64,000 nt of DNA, from positions 124,001 to 188,000 of the forward strand of contig NZ_AVFL01000013.1 in NCBI RefSeq assembly GCF_000576635.1, written 5' to 3'. Position numbers and translations under genes: made by a program. Source of the DNA: Skermanella stibiiresistens SB22. Its GTDB lineage: Bacteria; Pseudomonadota; Alphaproteobacteria; Azospirillales; Azospirillaceae. Shown piece after piece: positions 28,401-43,400 of the stretch. How positions within the stretch are numbered: the stretch's first letter is position 1; the number at the start of each line of letters is the position of its first letter. The notes under the pieces were generated by a model. That model searched no databases. It had not been told where the DNA came from and saw nothing but the letters and a program-made list of their open reading frames with translations.

Positions 28401-31400
28401 AAGCTGGAAAACAGCGCGGCCGTCATCCTGTCGGGGATCATCTCGGGCAGCGGGGCCTTGACCAAGCAGGGGGCGGGTACCCTGACCCTCGGCAGCGCCA
28501 ACACGCATACCGGTGCGGTCACCATCAGCGCTGGCACGCTGGACTTTGGGGGAGGCGCTTCGATCAGCGCCAGCAGTGGCGTCACGGTGGATTCCGGCGC
28601 CACGCTGAGCGTGACCAACGGCGGGAAGACGATCGCGTCGCTGGCCGGGGCCGGCACCGTCAGCCTGACCAGTTGGAATCTCACGGTTGGCAATGCCAGC
28701 GACACCACATTCTCCGGCGTCATCTCCGGGACCGGCAGCGGCATCACCAAAATCGGCACGGGTACCCTGACCCTGACGGGGGCCAACACCTATACCGGCA
28801 GCACCACGGTTTCGGCCGGCGGTCTGACGCTGAACAAGAGCGGCGGCGCCCTGTCCGACACCACGGCCGTCACGGTCGCGTCGGGGGCCACCCTGACGCT
28901 ATCGGCCAACGACACGATCGGCTCGCTGGCCGGTGCCGGCACCGTGGCCCTGGGCTCGTCCACGCTGGTGTCAGGCGGCAACAACACCAGCACCGAGTTC
29001 AGCGGCACCATCACCGGCAGCGGCGGCGGCAGCATCAACAAGATGGGCACCGGCGTCCTCACCCTGTCGGGCACCAACAGCTATGTCGGCGGTACCACCC
29101 TGACGGCGGGCACCATCGCCGCCGGCGCCGTCGGCGCGCTGGGCAGCGGCGGCATCTCGTTCTCCACCGGCACGACCCTGGACCTGACCGTGTCGGGCAC
29201 CTTCGCCAACTATATCGACATGGCCGCCAACGCCACGATCAATGTCGGCACCGGTATCAGCGCCACCCTCAGCAATGTCGTCGCCGGCACCAGCACCCTG
29301 ACGAAGAGCGGTGACGGCACGCTGACCCTGACCGGCACGCAAAGCAGCACGGGCGGGGGAGCGATCACGGTTTCCGCCGGCACCCTGGCCGTCGCCGCCG
29401 ACGCCAACCTGACGTCGGGCACGCTGACCCTTGCCGGCGGCAATCTGAGCGTCACCGCCGCCACGACCATCAGCAAAGCCATCGCCCTGTCCTCGGCGGG
29501 CACCATCAGCAACGACGCCGCCGTCACCCTGTCGGGCATCATCTCAGGCACCGGCGCCTTGACCAAGGCGGGCACGGGCACGCTGACCCTGACCGGCACG
29601 CAGACCGGCACGGGCGCCATGACGGTTTCCGCTGGCACCCTAGCCGTCGCCGCCGACGGTAACCTGACGTCGGGCTCGCTGACGCTGGATGGCGGCAACC
29701 TTTCGATCACCGGCGCCACGACGATCGACAACGCCATCGCCGTGTCCTCGGCGGCGACGATCACCAACAGCGCCGCCGCCACCCTGTCGGGGATCATTTC
29801 CGGCAGCGGCACGCTGACCAAGAACGGGGCGGGCGTGCTGACGCTGTCGGCCACGCAGACGGCGACCGGCGGTCTGACGGTCACGGACGGCACGGCCAAG
29901 ATCGGCGCCGCGGCCAACATGCTGGGCGGCACGCTGACCCTGAACGGCGGCACGCTGGACGTCGGCGGCAACAGCTTCACGCTGGGCAACGCGGTCGTGT
30001 TCGGCGCCAACGGCGCGACCATCAACACCGACAACAACGCCAACAACGGACTGACCCTGAGCGGGGCGGTGACGGGTTCGGGCAACCTGACCAAGACCGG
30101 CGCCAGCGTGGTGTATTTCAACAACCTGAGCGCCATCACCGGCGACATCGCCGTCAACGCGGGTTCGATCGTCGCGGCCGGCACCTCGACCTTCGGCTCG
30201 GGTCAGATCACCCTGGCCACCGGCACCAACCTGGGTGTCGCCGGCTCGACCCGCTCCATCGCCAGCAACATCGTTCTGGCCGGCAACGCCCTGTTCTACA
30301 CCGGCCAGCCGACCGACACGGTCAATGGCGAGACGATCACCTTCAGCGGCGTGGTCTCGGGCGCCGGCAACCTGACCATCATCGGCGGCACCAGCCCGGC
30401 GGGCAATCTGGTCGTGCTGTCGGGCACCAGTACCCACACCGGCACCACCACCCTGTCGACCGGTCGGCTGAGCGTCGCCAGCGACGTCAACCTGGGCTCC
30501 GGCGCGCTGACCCTGTCCGCCAACACCACGCTGGTGATCAGCGCGGCGACCACCATCGACAATGACGTGGTCCTGGCCGGTAACGCCGCGGTGAGCAACG
30601 CCGACGCCGTCACGCTGTCCGGCATCATCTCCAGCAGCGGCGGCCTGACCAAGACGGGCGCGGGCACGCTGACCCTGACGGCCACCCAGACCCACATCGG
30701 CACGACGACGGTTTCGGCCGGCGCGCTGAGCGTGGCGGCCGACGGCAACCTGGGCTCCGGCGCCGTGACGCTCAGCGGCGGCGCGCTGGAGGTGACCGGT
30801 ACCGGCGTCACCATCGACAACGACATCGTGGTCGGCTCCAGCCACGGCACGGTCGCCAACGCCAACGCCGTCACGCTGTCCGGCGTGCTCTCCGGCGCCG
30901 GCGACCTGACCAAATCAGGCGCCGGCACGCTGACCCTGTCCGCGACGCAGACCCACACCGGCACGACGACCGTCCTGGCCGGCGCGCTGTGCGTGGCCGC
31001 CGACGCCAACCTGGGCTCCGGCGCCGTGACGCTTAACGGCGGCACGCTGGAGGCGACCGGCACCGACATCACTATCGATAACGCCATCGCGCTGGGAAGC
31101 GACGGCGGCACGGTGGCCAACGCCAACGCCCTTACCCTGACCGGCCTGCTTTCCGGCACCGGCGGCCTGACCAAGACGGGCGCCGGCACGCTGACGCTGC
31201 TGAACGCCGGCAACCGGACCAGTTTCACCGGCACCACGACAGTGTCCGCCGGTACGCTGACCGTCGGCAGGAATCAAGTCGGGTCGAGCCCGAACATCAC
31301 CGTCACCGCCATCAGCGGCAAGGACTCCCTGGGCGGCGGGGCGCTGACGCTGAACGGCGGCACCCTGAGCGTCGGCGGATCGGGCCAGCAGGTCTTCGCC

Positions 31401-34400
31401 CAGGCCGTCACCATCGGCAGCGGCGGCGGTACGATCAACACGACGGTCAACGTCAAGCTGAGCGGGCAGGTCACCGCGGCGGCCGGTGTCACGCTGACCA
31501 AGACCGGCTCGGGCGGCGTGCTGTCGCTGAGCAACACGGGCAACAGCACCAGCTTCGCCGGCAACATCACGGTTGCCGCCAATGGCAGCGCGGTGGAGAT
31601 CGGCGACTCCTCGGGGCCGTTCGCCACCCAGGCCAATACCGGGACGATCACCCTGGGTGCGAACACCACGCTCCAGCTTCCCAGTGCCACGGCGGCCGCC
31701 CTGACGCTGGGCAACGCCATAGTGCTGACCGGCAATGCCACGATACAGACGTCGCAGCATACGCTGACCCTGTCGGGCGCCATTTCCGGCAACTTCTCGT
31801 TGACCAAGAGCGGGAGCGGTACGCTGGCGCTGTCGAACACCGGCAACAGCCAGCTCGCCACCACGGTTAGCAACGGCACGCTGAGCATCGCCGCCGACGG
31901 CAACCTCGGCACCGGCACGGCCACGGTGACCCTCACCAGCGGGGCCGTGCTGGCGCTGGGCGACGGGGCCTCGACCGACAACCAGATCTTCGTCGCCTCG
32001 GGCGGCGGCTCGGTGAACGTGGCGAGCGGCAGCGCCACCCTGTCAGGCGCCGTCACCGGTACGGCGGCGCTCGCCAAGACCGGCGGCGGCACGCTGACCC
32101 TGACAGGTGCCAACACGAGCTACGGCGGCGCCCTGACGGTGTCGGCGGGAACCCTGGTGGCCGGACACAACAGCGCGCTCGGCACCACCGCCGGCGCCAC
32201 CACCGTCAGCAGCGGCGCCACGCTTCAGATCGGCTCTGGCATCTTCATCGCGGAGGCGGTGACGGTCAGCGGAACCGGCGACGGCGGCGTCGGTGCGCTG
32301 TATGCGTCATCCGGCGCCGGCACGGTTTCCGGCACCGTGACCCTGGGGGCCGACGCGACCGTGGGTACGGCCTCGGGCGCCACGCTGACCCTGACGGGCG
32401 GGATCGCCGACGGGTCCTCGACCTTCAACCTGACCAAGGCCGGCGCCGGCGCCGTGGCGCTGACCACATCAGCGTCCAGCTATGACGGCACCACCACGGT
32501 GTCGGCCGGCACGCTCAGCGTCGCCGCCGACGGCAACCTGGGCGCCGGCGCGCTGACGCTGGCCGCCGGCACGACGTTCGAGGTCACCGGCGCCACGACC
32601 ATCGACAACGCCGTGGCGCTGAGCGGTGCCGCCACGATCCAGACCGACGCCGCCGTGACCCTGTCCGGCGCGATGTCGGGTGGCGCCTTGGCACTGACCA
32701 AATCAGGCACCGGCACGCTGACGCTCTCGGGCTCGACCAACAAAACGGGCCTGACCGGCGGCGTCACCGTTTCGGCCGGCACGCTGGCCGCCACGTCCAA
32801 CAACGCGCTGGTCGGCGGCACCGTGACGCTGACCGGAACCACACTGGGCCTGACCGGCACCGACACCTACACCAACGCCATCGCCCTGGGCACCGGCGGC
32901 GGCACGGTCGAGGTCGCCTCCTCGATCGCGGGGACGGTATCCGGCGTCATCAGCGGTTCCAACGCGCTGACCAAGACCGGCGCCGGCAACCTTGTCCTGT
33001 CGGGTACCAACACCTACTCCGGCGGCACCACGGTGTCGGCCGGCACGCTGACCGGCACCACGACCAGCCTCCAGGGCAACATCCTCGACAACGCGGCCGT
33101 CGTGTTCGACCAGTCCGCCGACGGCACCTATGCCGGCGTACTCAGCGGCACCGGCTCCCTGACCAAGTCGGGCACCGGCAACGCCACCCTGTCCGGCGCC
33201 AACACCCATAGCGGCGGCACCACGGTTTCGGCTGGCACGCTGACCGGCACCACGACCAGCCTCCAGGGCAACATCCTCGACAACGCGGCGGTGGTGTTCG
33301 ACCAGTCCGCCGATGGCACCTACTCGGGTGTCCTCAGCGGCACCGGCTCCCTGACCAAATCGGGCACCGGCAACCTGACCCTGTCCGGCGCCAACACCCA
33401 CACCGGCGGCACCGCGGTGTCGGCCGGCACGCTGACCGGCACGACCACCAGTCTCCAGGGCAACATCCTCGACAACGCGGCGGTCGTGTTCGACCAGACC
33501 GCCGACGGCACCTACTCTGGCGTCCTCAGCGGCACCGGCAGCCTGACCAAATTAGGCGCCGGCACCCTGACCCTGTCCGGCGCCAACACCTACTCCGGCG
33601 GCACCACCGTTTCGGCGGGCACGCTGACCGGCACCACGACGAGCCTGCAAGGGAACATCCTCGACAACGCGGCGGTCGTGTTCGACCAGTCCACCGACGG
33701 CACCTACTCGGGCGTGCTGAGCGGCACCGGCACCCTGACCAAGCTGGGAACCGGCGCCGTCACGCTCGGCGGCGCCAACACCCACACCGGCCTCACCACC
33801 GTGTCTGCGGGCACGCTCGGGATCTCGTCCGAGGCCAACCTGGGATCCGGCGGGCTGACCCTGGCCGGTGGCACGCTGGCCTTCACCGGGACCGGCGCGC
33901 AGAGCCTGACCAAGGCGATCACGCTGGGCACCGGCGGCGGCACGATCAGCTACGGCCTGACCGGCGGCTCGGACGAACTGACGCTGTCCGGCGCCATCAC
34001 CGGCACCACCTCGCTGACCAAGGCGGGTGCTGGCGCGGTCAAGCTGACCAACGCCACCAACAACGGCAACACCTGGTCCACCACGGTAGCGGGCGGCACC
34101 CTGTCGATGACCGCCGACGTCAACCTGGGCTCCGGCACCGTCACGCTGGCGGCTGGAACCGCCCTGCGGGTGACGACGGCGACGACCATCCACAACGCCG
34201 TGACGCTGACCGGCGACGCCTCGGTCCAGACCGACAGCGCCGTCACCCTGGATGGCGCGGTGGCCGCCAGCGGCTTCGCCCTGACCAAGATCGGCGCCGG
34301 CACCCTGACCGTGACGGGCGCCACCGGCGGCATGTCGGTCACCACCGGCACGCTGGCGGTCGCCACCGCATCGGCCCTGACCGGCACCCTCTCGCTCAGC

Positions 34401-37400
34401 GGCGGCACGCTCGACGTCACCGGCGCCACGGTCGCCCTCACCAACGCGATCACGCTGGGCGCCTCCAGCGGAACGGTGAGCACATCGGGCGCCCTGACCC
34501 TGTCGGGTGCCATCACGGGCACCGGCAACCTGACCAAGTCGGGCGCCGGCACCGTGACGCTGACCGGCGCCAACACCTACACCGGCACCACGACGGTCGG
34601 CGCCGGTACCCTGTCGGTCAACGGCACGCTGACCGGCGGCGGTGCCGTGACGGTTTCCACCGGCGCCACCCTGGCCGGCTCGGGCACCATCGCGGGCGCC
34701 GTCTCGATCGCGAACGGCGGCTTCATCGCCGCCGGCAACAGCCCCGGCAAGCTCACCCTGACCAACGGGCTCACCATCGCCGCGGGCGGCACCTTGGTGG
34801 CCGAGCTCAACGGCACCGTCGCGGGCACCGGCTACGACCAGATCGACGTGACCGGCACCGTCGACATCACCGGCTCCAAACTCACCCTCAGCCTGGGCTA
34901 CGCGCCCGCGTCCGGCGACAGCTTCATCCTGATCGCCAACGACGGGACCGACGCGATCACCGGCACCCTCAAGACATCGGATGGCTTCAGGGTGGAGGAG
35001 GGCGAAACCATCACCTCCGGCATCTACACCTTCAGGGTCAGCTATGTCGGCGGGACCGGCAACGACCTGACGCTGACCGTGATGAACTTCGCGCCCGTGC
35101 TGGACGCCACCCCATCGCCGACCCTGACCACGGTCGCAGAGGACATCGCCGACGCCGCCAACACCGGCACCCTCGTGTCGAGCTTGGTGACCGGCGCCAT
35201 CACGGACCAGGACGGCACCGCCGCCAGCGCCATCGCGGTCACCGCGGTGGACAACACCAACGGCGCCTGGCAGTACTCGACCGACGGCGGCGCGAACTGG
35301 ACCGCCTTTGGGGGCACCGTGACCGCGTCGGCGGCCCGCCTGCTCGACGCGACGGACAGGATCCGCTTCGTCCCGACGGCCGACCACAACGGATCGGCGA
35401 CCATCACCTTCCGCGCCTGGGACAAGTCCACAGGCACCGCCGGCACCGTGGCGGACACGTCGACCAACGGCGGCACCTCGGCCTATTCCACGGTGACCGA
35501 CACCGCGACGATCACCATCACGGCGGTCAACGACCGGCCGGTGGTGACCGCGGGCGGCGGCGCCACCCCCACCCACGCGCCGGGCTTGGGCGCCGTCGTG
35601 GTCGATGGCGGGCTGACCCTGACCGACATCGACAACGCCAACCTGGACGGCGCCACCGTCACCCTGACCAACCGTCCGAACGGCGCGTCCGAGACGCTGG
35701 CCCTGACCGGTTCCGCCCTGACGGCGGCCCAGACCGCCGGCATCACCGTCACCAGCTATGACAGCTCGACCGGCGTCCTGACCCTGTCCGGCACCGCGAC
35801 CAAGGCGGCCTATCAGGCGGCGCTGCGGGCCGTCACCTATGACAACGCCCTGGCGATCCCCGACGCCACCGCGCGATCGGTTACCTTCACCGTCCGCGAC
35901 ACCAGTGGCGACGGCGCCACGCGCGACGCGACGGCTGTCAGCCGCTCCATCGCCTTCAACACCACGCCGACCCTGCCGACCAACACCGGCATGACGGTGG
36001 CCGAAGGCGCCTCCGCCCAGACGATCACGGCGGCCATGCTCTCGGCCACCGACGGCGAGCAGACCCGGACCGGCCTGGTCTATACCGTCACCAGCTTGGC
36101 CGGACACGGCACCCTGCGGCTGAACGGCACCGCGCTGGCGGCCGGCGGCACCTTCACCCAGGGCGACCTGGATGGTGGGCTGGTGACCTACGGCCACGAT
36201 GGATCCGACACGACGTCCGACAGCTTCGGCTTCTCGGTCGGCGACGGCACCACCACGCTGACCGGCAAGACCTTCGCCATCACCGTGACCCCGGTCAATG
36301 ATCCGCCGGTGATCTCGGGCGTTCCGACCACCGCCATCGACATCACCGACCGGCGCACCGCCAAACCGTTCTCCGACGCGACAGTGACCGATAGTGACCT
36401 TCCGGGACAAAATCTGACGGTCCAGGTAGCCATCCTGCCGGGCAGCGGCGCGCTGGCTGGCGGCACCTCCAGTGGAACCGGGAGCTTCGACGCCGGCACC
36501 GGCGTCTGGAGCTTCACCGGCACCGCCGCCCAAGCCACCGCCGCGCTGCGAGGAGTGGTGTTCACCCCGACCGAGAACCGCGTGGCGCCCGGCACGACCG
36601 ACACCGTCGGGCTGACGCTGACCGTCAACGATGGCACCGCGACGGTCACCAACGCCAACGCCGTGGTCAAGGTGTCGTCGGTCAACGACGCGCCCTACGC
36701 CAACCGCACGATCAGCAAGGCGACCGCCACCCAAGGCACGCCGTTCAGCCTGACCGTCGGGTCGGGCGCCTTCGGCGACGACGACGCCAACGATCCGCTG
36801 ACGATCGCCGCGGCCAGCTCCAACGGCGACCCGCTGCCGGTTTGGCTGAGCTTCGACCCGACGACCAAGACCTTCAGCGGCACGCCGGGCAATGGCGATG
36901 TCGGCACCGTCAAGGTCCGCCTGACCGCGACCGACAAGTCGGGCGCCAGCGTCTCCGACATCTTCATCCTGACGGTCGAGAACATCAACGACGCCCCGGC
37001 CGCAGTCGACGACAGGGCCACGACCGACGAGAACACCTCCTTCACGCTCGCCGCCGCCCGCGGCGTCCTGTCCAACGACACCGACCCCGACACCGGCGAC
37101 ACCCGCGTGGTCAGCGAGGTCAATGGCCTGACGTCCAGCGTCGGCCGGGCGATCACCCTCAGTGGTGGCGGCAAGGTGACGATCCGCCAGAACGGCACCG
37201 TCGTGTTCGATCCCAACGGCGCCTACGGCGCGCTCAACTCCGGCGACAGCGTGGTCGAGCAGGTTCGCTACACCATCGTCGACAGCAAGGGAGCCACCTC
37301 GACCGCGACCCTGTTCATCACGGTCCAGGGCCGCAACAACGGTCCGGTCCTCCAGCCCGACAAGACCGTCACCGTCGATCAGGACAGTGGCGCCATCGGT

Positions 37401-40400
37401 CTCAGCATCACGCGGCCGGTCGACGCGGAGAACGATGCGCTGACCATCCGGATCTCGGCGCTGCCGACCGCCGGCATGGTCACCACGGCGGAAGGAACCG
37501 CCGTCACGGTCGGCACCACCCTGACTTCCGACCAGCTCGCCAACCTGACCTTCACCCCGCCAGCCGGCTACAATGGCGACGCCGGCATCCTGATCTACAG
37601 CGTGTCGGATGGCGGCGTCTCGGCGGAGCAGGCGGTCAAGATCGTCGTGTCGTCGGTCCAGCGGCTCGACGTGGTGGCCGCCGACACCGTCCGGAGCGAG
37701 GGCAACGCCGGCTCCACCACGCTGACCTTCCGCATCACGCGCACCGGCGACACCAGCGCCGTCACGGTGGTGGATTGGCAGGTCAACGAACCGACCCGCA
37801 ACCATGTCGCCGACAGCGCCGACTTCACCGGCGGCCTGCCGTTCGGCAAGGCGACGCTGGCGGCGGGCGCCAACTTCGTCGACGTCACCATCCAGGTCGC
37901 CGGCGACACCGTGGTCGAGACCGACGAGAGCTTCGTCTTCTCGGTCACCGGCGTCGCGACCAGCATCACCGGTGGCAAGGTCGTCTTCCAGCGCGAGGCG
38001 GCGCAGGGCGCCATCCTGGACGACGACCGCGACGTCACCCCGCCGACCATCGTCTCGGTCACCCCGCCGGCCGCCGGCAACTATGTCGACGGCGATCAAT
38101 TGACCTTCACGGTCAAGTTCAGCGAGGCGATCGACACCACCGAGTTGGGCACGCCCAGGCTCGCGCTGACCCTGGGCAAAACCGTCCGCTACGCGGAACT
38201 GATCACGGTGCCCGGCCAGTCCGCCGACACGCTGACCTTCTCCTATACCGTCACCTCGGCCGACGCCGACAAGGACGGCATCTCGGTCGGGCAGAAGATC
38301 AATCTCAACGGCGGCAAGATCCAGGACGCCGCCGGCAACAAGGCCGCGACCACCTTGGGGGCGCTCGGCACCGGCAACGTCATCGTCAACACCTTCCGGG
38401 GCGTCGTGGTCGATGGCTACATCACCGGCGGCACCGTGTTCGCCGACGCCAACCGCAACAGCGTGCTGGACGCCGGCGAGTCGTCCTCGATCACCGACGG
38501 TTCGGGCAATTTCGAGATCCTCGGCGGCAGCGGGCCCTATATCCTGATCGGCGGGCACGACATCTCGACCGGCCTCGCCTTCAACGGCATCTTCGAGGCG
38601 CCGCCGCGCGCCAAGGTGATCAACCCCCTGACCACCCTGCTCACCGGCATCGCCGGGCTGAGCGCCACCGACGGCCAGATCGCCGAAGCCCAGACCGTCG
38701 TCAAGTCGGCGCTCGGGCTCGATGGCGGCATCGACCTGCTGAGCTACGATCCGATCGTCGAGGCGACCACGGCGGGCCGAAGCGCCGGCGAGATCACGGC
38801 GGCGGTCAACGCCCAGGCCGAAGCGGCGAAGATCGCCAACCTGCTGGTCCAGGGCAGTTCCGTCCTGGCGGGGGCCGCCACCACTCCGGTCAGCCAGGGT
38901 GACGCCGGACGCGCCGTGCTCGCGGCGTTGGCCGACATCGTCAAGGCCCTGCCGACCGGCGGCCGGATCGATCTGGCGTCCGCCACCACGATCGAGGCGG
39001 TGCTCCGGAATGCCGCCGGCCGCCTGTCCGGCATCGACGCCAGCCGCGTCGCCACGGTCGCCGCCGACGCCGCCCAGGTGATCGGCGCCAGCAACAGCGC
39101 CGTCGACACGGCCAACCAAGGTGGTTCGAGCGACGCGCTGGACAACCTGACCCGCATGACCCAGGCCCAAGTCGTCGCCCAGGGAACCGCCGCGACCGCC
39201 CTCCAGACGGGCACGGCGGGCGGTGGCCTGAGCGACGCGGTCTCCAACTTCACGGGGACCAACCTCGCGACCCAGGTCGATCAGGCCAGCGTCGGCATCG
39301 TCGTGCCGTCGCGCCTGGAGATCGTCGCGACCGACGCCGCCAAGGCGGAAGGCGACACCGGCTCGACCACCCACACCTTCACGGTCACCCGGTCCGGCGG
39401 GTTGTCCGGGGCGCTGACGGTCGACTGGCAAGTCTCCGGTTCCGACACCCTCGATGGCGACGACTTCGGCGGCACCCTGCCGAGCGGCACGGTGACTTTC
39501 GCTGACGGCGAGACCACCAAGACCATCACGGTCAGCATCTCCGGCGACCAAGGGATCGAAGCCGACGAGACATTCGGCGTCACCCTGTCCAACCCGAGCG
39601 TCGCCGCGGCGCTGGTCACCGACACCGCGTTTGGGGTCATCCTGAACGACGATCCGGCCGCACCCCAGATCACCTTGCCCGGCGCCACCGCGGTCGTGGT
39701 CGGCACGGCGACCTCGATCGCCGGCCTGTCGGTCGCGGATGGCAACAGCGCCACCGTCACCGTGACGCTGACGCCCGTCAATGGCACGGCGGCCGTGACC
39801 GGCCCCGCCACCATCGTGGCATCGGGCGGCGTCTTGACCATCTCCGGCAGCGTGGCCGACGTCAACGCGACGCTGGCGACGCTGCGCTACACCGGCAACG
39901 CGGGTAGCACGACAGGCGCCATCGACGTGGCCGTCTCGGATGGAGATCCGACCACCACCGACGCCGCCGGCAGTCTGGCGATCTCGATCCTGTCCGCGCC
40001 GGAGAACACGCTGCCGAGCCGCCCGGCGGTCGTCGCCGGCGTCTCCAGCGAAATTTTCGGCATCAGCGTCGCCGACACCGACAGCGGCACCGTGACCGTC
40101 ACGCTGACCCCGACCCACGGCACCGTGGCGGTGACCGATTTCGGCACCGCCACGTCCACCGCGCTCTCCGGTGACCGTGTCCAGATCTCCGGTTCCGTCG
40201 CTGATGTCAACAAGGTGCTGGCGTCGCTGGAATTCACGGCGGAGCGCAACGTGCTGGGCGCCAGCCTGCTGATCGTCACCGCCGACGCCGACGCCCCCAC
40301 CGACGACGACAGCGACCTGCTGAGCATCGATGTCCTGTCGAGCCCGGAAGCCGCCAGCCCTACCGCCCAGACGGTGGTGGCAGGCCAGCCCCAGGCGATC

Positions 40401-43400
40401 ACCGGCCTGTCGGTCGGCGACTTCGACACGGCCGAGCTTCAGGTGACCCTGGTCCCGACCAATGGCCAGATCGGCATCGAAGCCGTTGGCTCCGTCGTCA
40501 TCACCCATCCCAACGCCACCACGCTGCGCCTGACCGGCACCGCCGCCGACATCAACGCCTCGCTGGCCGGCCTGACCTTCAGCGGCACGCCGGGTGCCAC
40601 CAGCGGTGGCATCGAGGTCCTCACCACCGACCTCGACGCCCGGACCCCGGACCCGACGGTGACGGTCGATCTCACCATCGTCAACCCGCCGAGCCTCGAC
40701 CTGCCGCGCCAACCCTCGGTCGTGGCCGGCACCACCGTCGCGATCTCGGGCATCACCGTGGCCGACGCCGATCCCGGCGACATCACCGTGACACTGACGC
40801 CGGCCGGCGGCACCGTGGCGGCCCAGGCCGCCGCCGGAGCCACCGTCGCGACGGCGTCGGATGGCACGCTGACGATCACCGGCGCCGTCGCGACCGTCAA
40901 CGCGACCCTAGCCAACCTGACCTTCACGGCGGGAAGCGCCGGATCCGCCACCATCGCGATCACCGTCAACGATGGCGACGCCAGGACGGACGACGCCACA
41001 GCGGCCCTGTCGATCGCCATTTCCGCCGCGGCGGAACTGACCCTGCCGACGACGGCGGTGGCCGCGGCCGGGACACCGACCACCATCCCCGGCATCAGCC
41101 TCAGCGATGTCGGCGGCGACTTGGTCACGTTCCGCCTGACCGCCACGAACGGCACGGCGGTCATCACGCCGGTGGGCGGCGCCTCGGTCGCCGACCTGGG
41201 CAACGGCGTCTTCACCCTGATCGGCAACGCCAGCGACATCAACGCGACGATCGCCGCGATGACCTTCAACGGCACCCAGGGCGCCGCGACCGCGACGCTC
41301 CGGCTCCAGGCCGACTTCACCGATCCGGCCCTGTCCCCGATCGACAAGACCCTGTCGATCTCCCTGGTCAATCCGCCCGCCCTCACGCTGCCCGAAGCCG
41401 CGGCGGTCGTCGTCACGGCGGGCCAGAGCGGCGCCATTCCCGGCATCTCCGTCACCGACTATGACGACGCCAGCGTCACCGTGACGCTGACGCCGTCGGG
41501 CGGCACCATCGCGACCGTGGCTTCCGGAAGCGCCACCATCACCACCGGCGCCGATGGGCGGCTGATCGTGTCCGGCACCAAGGACGACGTCAACGCGACC
41601 TTGGCCGCCCTGACCTTCACCTCCGCCACGGGCGCCACCACGGGCAGCGTGACCGTGACCGCCAGTGACAGCGATCCGGTGTCGCCCGATGTGACGGCGA
41701 CCCTGCCAGTCACCGTCGTGACCCCGGTTCAGCTAACCATGCCGACCACCGGCACCGCCATCGCCGGCGTGCCGACGGAACTGCATGGCTTCTCGGTCAC
41801 GGGAGCCAGCGGCTCGACCGTCGCCGCGACCGTCACCCCCACCGGCGGCACGATCGCCATGACGGCCAAGGGTGCCGCGACCATCGTGGTCGGCACCGGC
41901 GGCGAAGTGACGGTCACCGGCAACCCGGCCGACGTGACCGCGACGCTGGAGAGCCTCCAGTTCACCATGACCGTGGGGGCCACGGCGCCGTCGCTCGCGG
42001 TCTCGGTCTCCGACGGCGACAGCCGGACGGTGGACCCGTCATCGACCATCGCGCTCGGCGTGTCCACGGTCCTGCCGCCGCTGGCGGGCGGCGACAGGAC
42101 GGTCACCGCGACCGACAACACCGCGCTGTCGCTGCCGGAGGACGGTTCTGCCCCGAGCGGCGCCAACATCCGGTTGGCGCCAGCCATCCTGCCCAACACC
42201 GATGGCAACTCGCCCAACGCCATCCGCATCCTGTCGGTATCGGGCGGCACCCTGACCCGGGCCGACGGGACCGTCATCGATCTCGGACCGGCCGGCAGCG
42301 TCCTGACGCTGACCGGGAGCATCCTCGATCTGCGCTTCACCCCCGACGCCAACCGGGACACGGCGGCGACCTTCAGCTACGTCATGGTCGACACCGTCCA
42401 CGGCACGCCGAACTCGGCCGCCTCGACCGCCTCGATCTCGATCACGCCGGTCAACGACACGCCGACCGGCACGGCCGACACCGGCGCGGTCGGCACCGGC
42501 GGAACCCTGACCGTGGCGGCGGGCTCCGGACTGCTGGCCAATGACAGCGACCGGGATACCGGTGACACGCTTGTCGTGTCCGCCGTCAACGGCAGCACCG
42601 CCGCCGTCGGCCAGACCATCACCCTGCCGTCGGGCGCCCTGATCAGGGTCAACGCCGATGGTTCCTACTCCTACGACGCCAACGGCGCCTTCGTGGCGTT
42701 GGCGGCGGGAACGACGGGGACCGACAGCTTCACCTACACCGTGACCGACCAAGCGGGCGTCAGCGCCACCACGACGGTCACGCTGACGATAACCGGCGTC
42801 AACGACGCGCCGGTGGCCAACGCCGACTCGTTTGGCGTCGCCGCCAACGCCAAGCTGACCGGCGATGCCGCCGGCGTGCTGGCCAACGACCGCGATCCGG
42901 ACACCGGCGACACCCTGCGGGTCGCCGCCGTCAACGGTGCCACCGACGCGGTCGGACGCCAGATCACCCTGCCGTCGGGCGCCCTGCTCAGGCTCAACGC
43001 CGATGGGTCGTACAGCTATGATCCCAATGGGCGGAACGACAAGCTGCCGGCCGGGGTGACCGCCACCGACAGCTTCTCCTACACCATCCGCGACGGTGCC
43101 GGCGTCACGGCGACCTCGACCGTCACCATCACGATCACCGGCGTCAACGACGCGCCGGTCGCGGTGGCCGACAAGGTCACGCTGGCCGAGAACAGCGTCT
43201 TCAGCGTCGCGGGCATCGGCGTCCTGGCGAACGACACGGACATCGACACCGGCGACACCCTGACCGTGATGGCGGTCGACGGCCAGACGGCCAGCGTCGG
43301 CCAGACGATCACGCTGGGGTCCGGCGCCAAGCTGCTCTTGAACGCCGACGGATCCTACCGCTACGACACCAACGGCGCGTTCCGCGGCTTGGCCCAGGGT

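Noticed and set aside
36842-38902. 686-codon plus-strand frame inside the adhesin
   Set aside because: An alternative frame of the adhesin rich in Arg, His and Gln. The sense frame carries recognisable domains throughout.
33552-40712. 2386-codon open frame on the minus strand, antisense to the adhesin
   Set aside because: Its sequence is Arg/Gly/Asp/Gln-rich noise that mirrors the Gly/Thr/Ala repeats of the sense gene. Long stop-free antisense frames are expected from such GC-rich repetitive codons.
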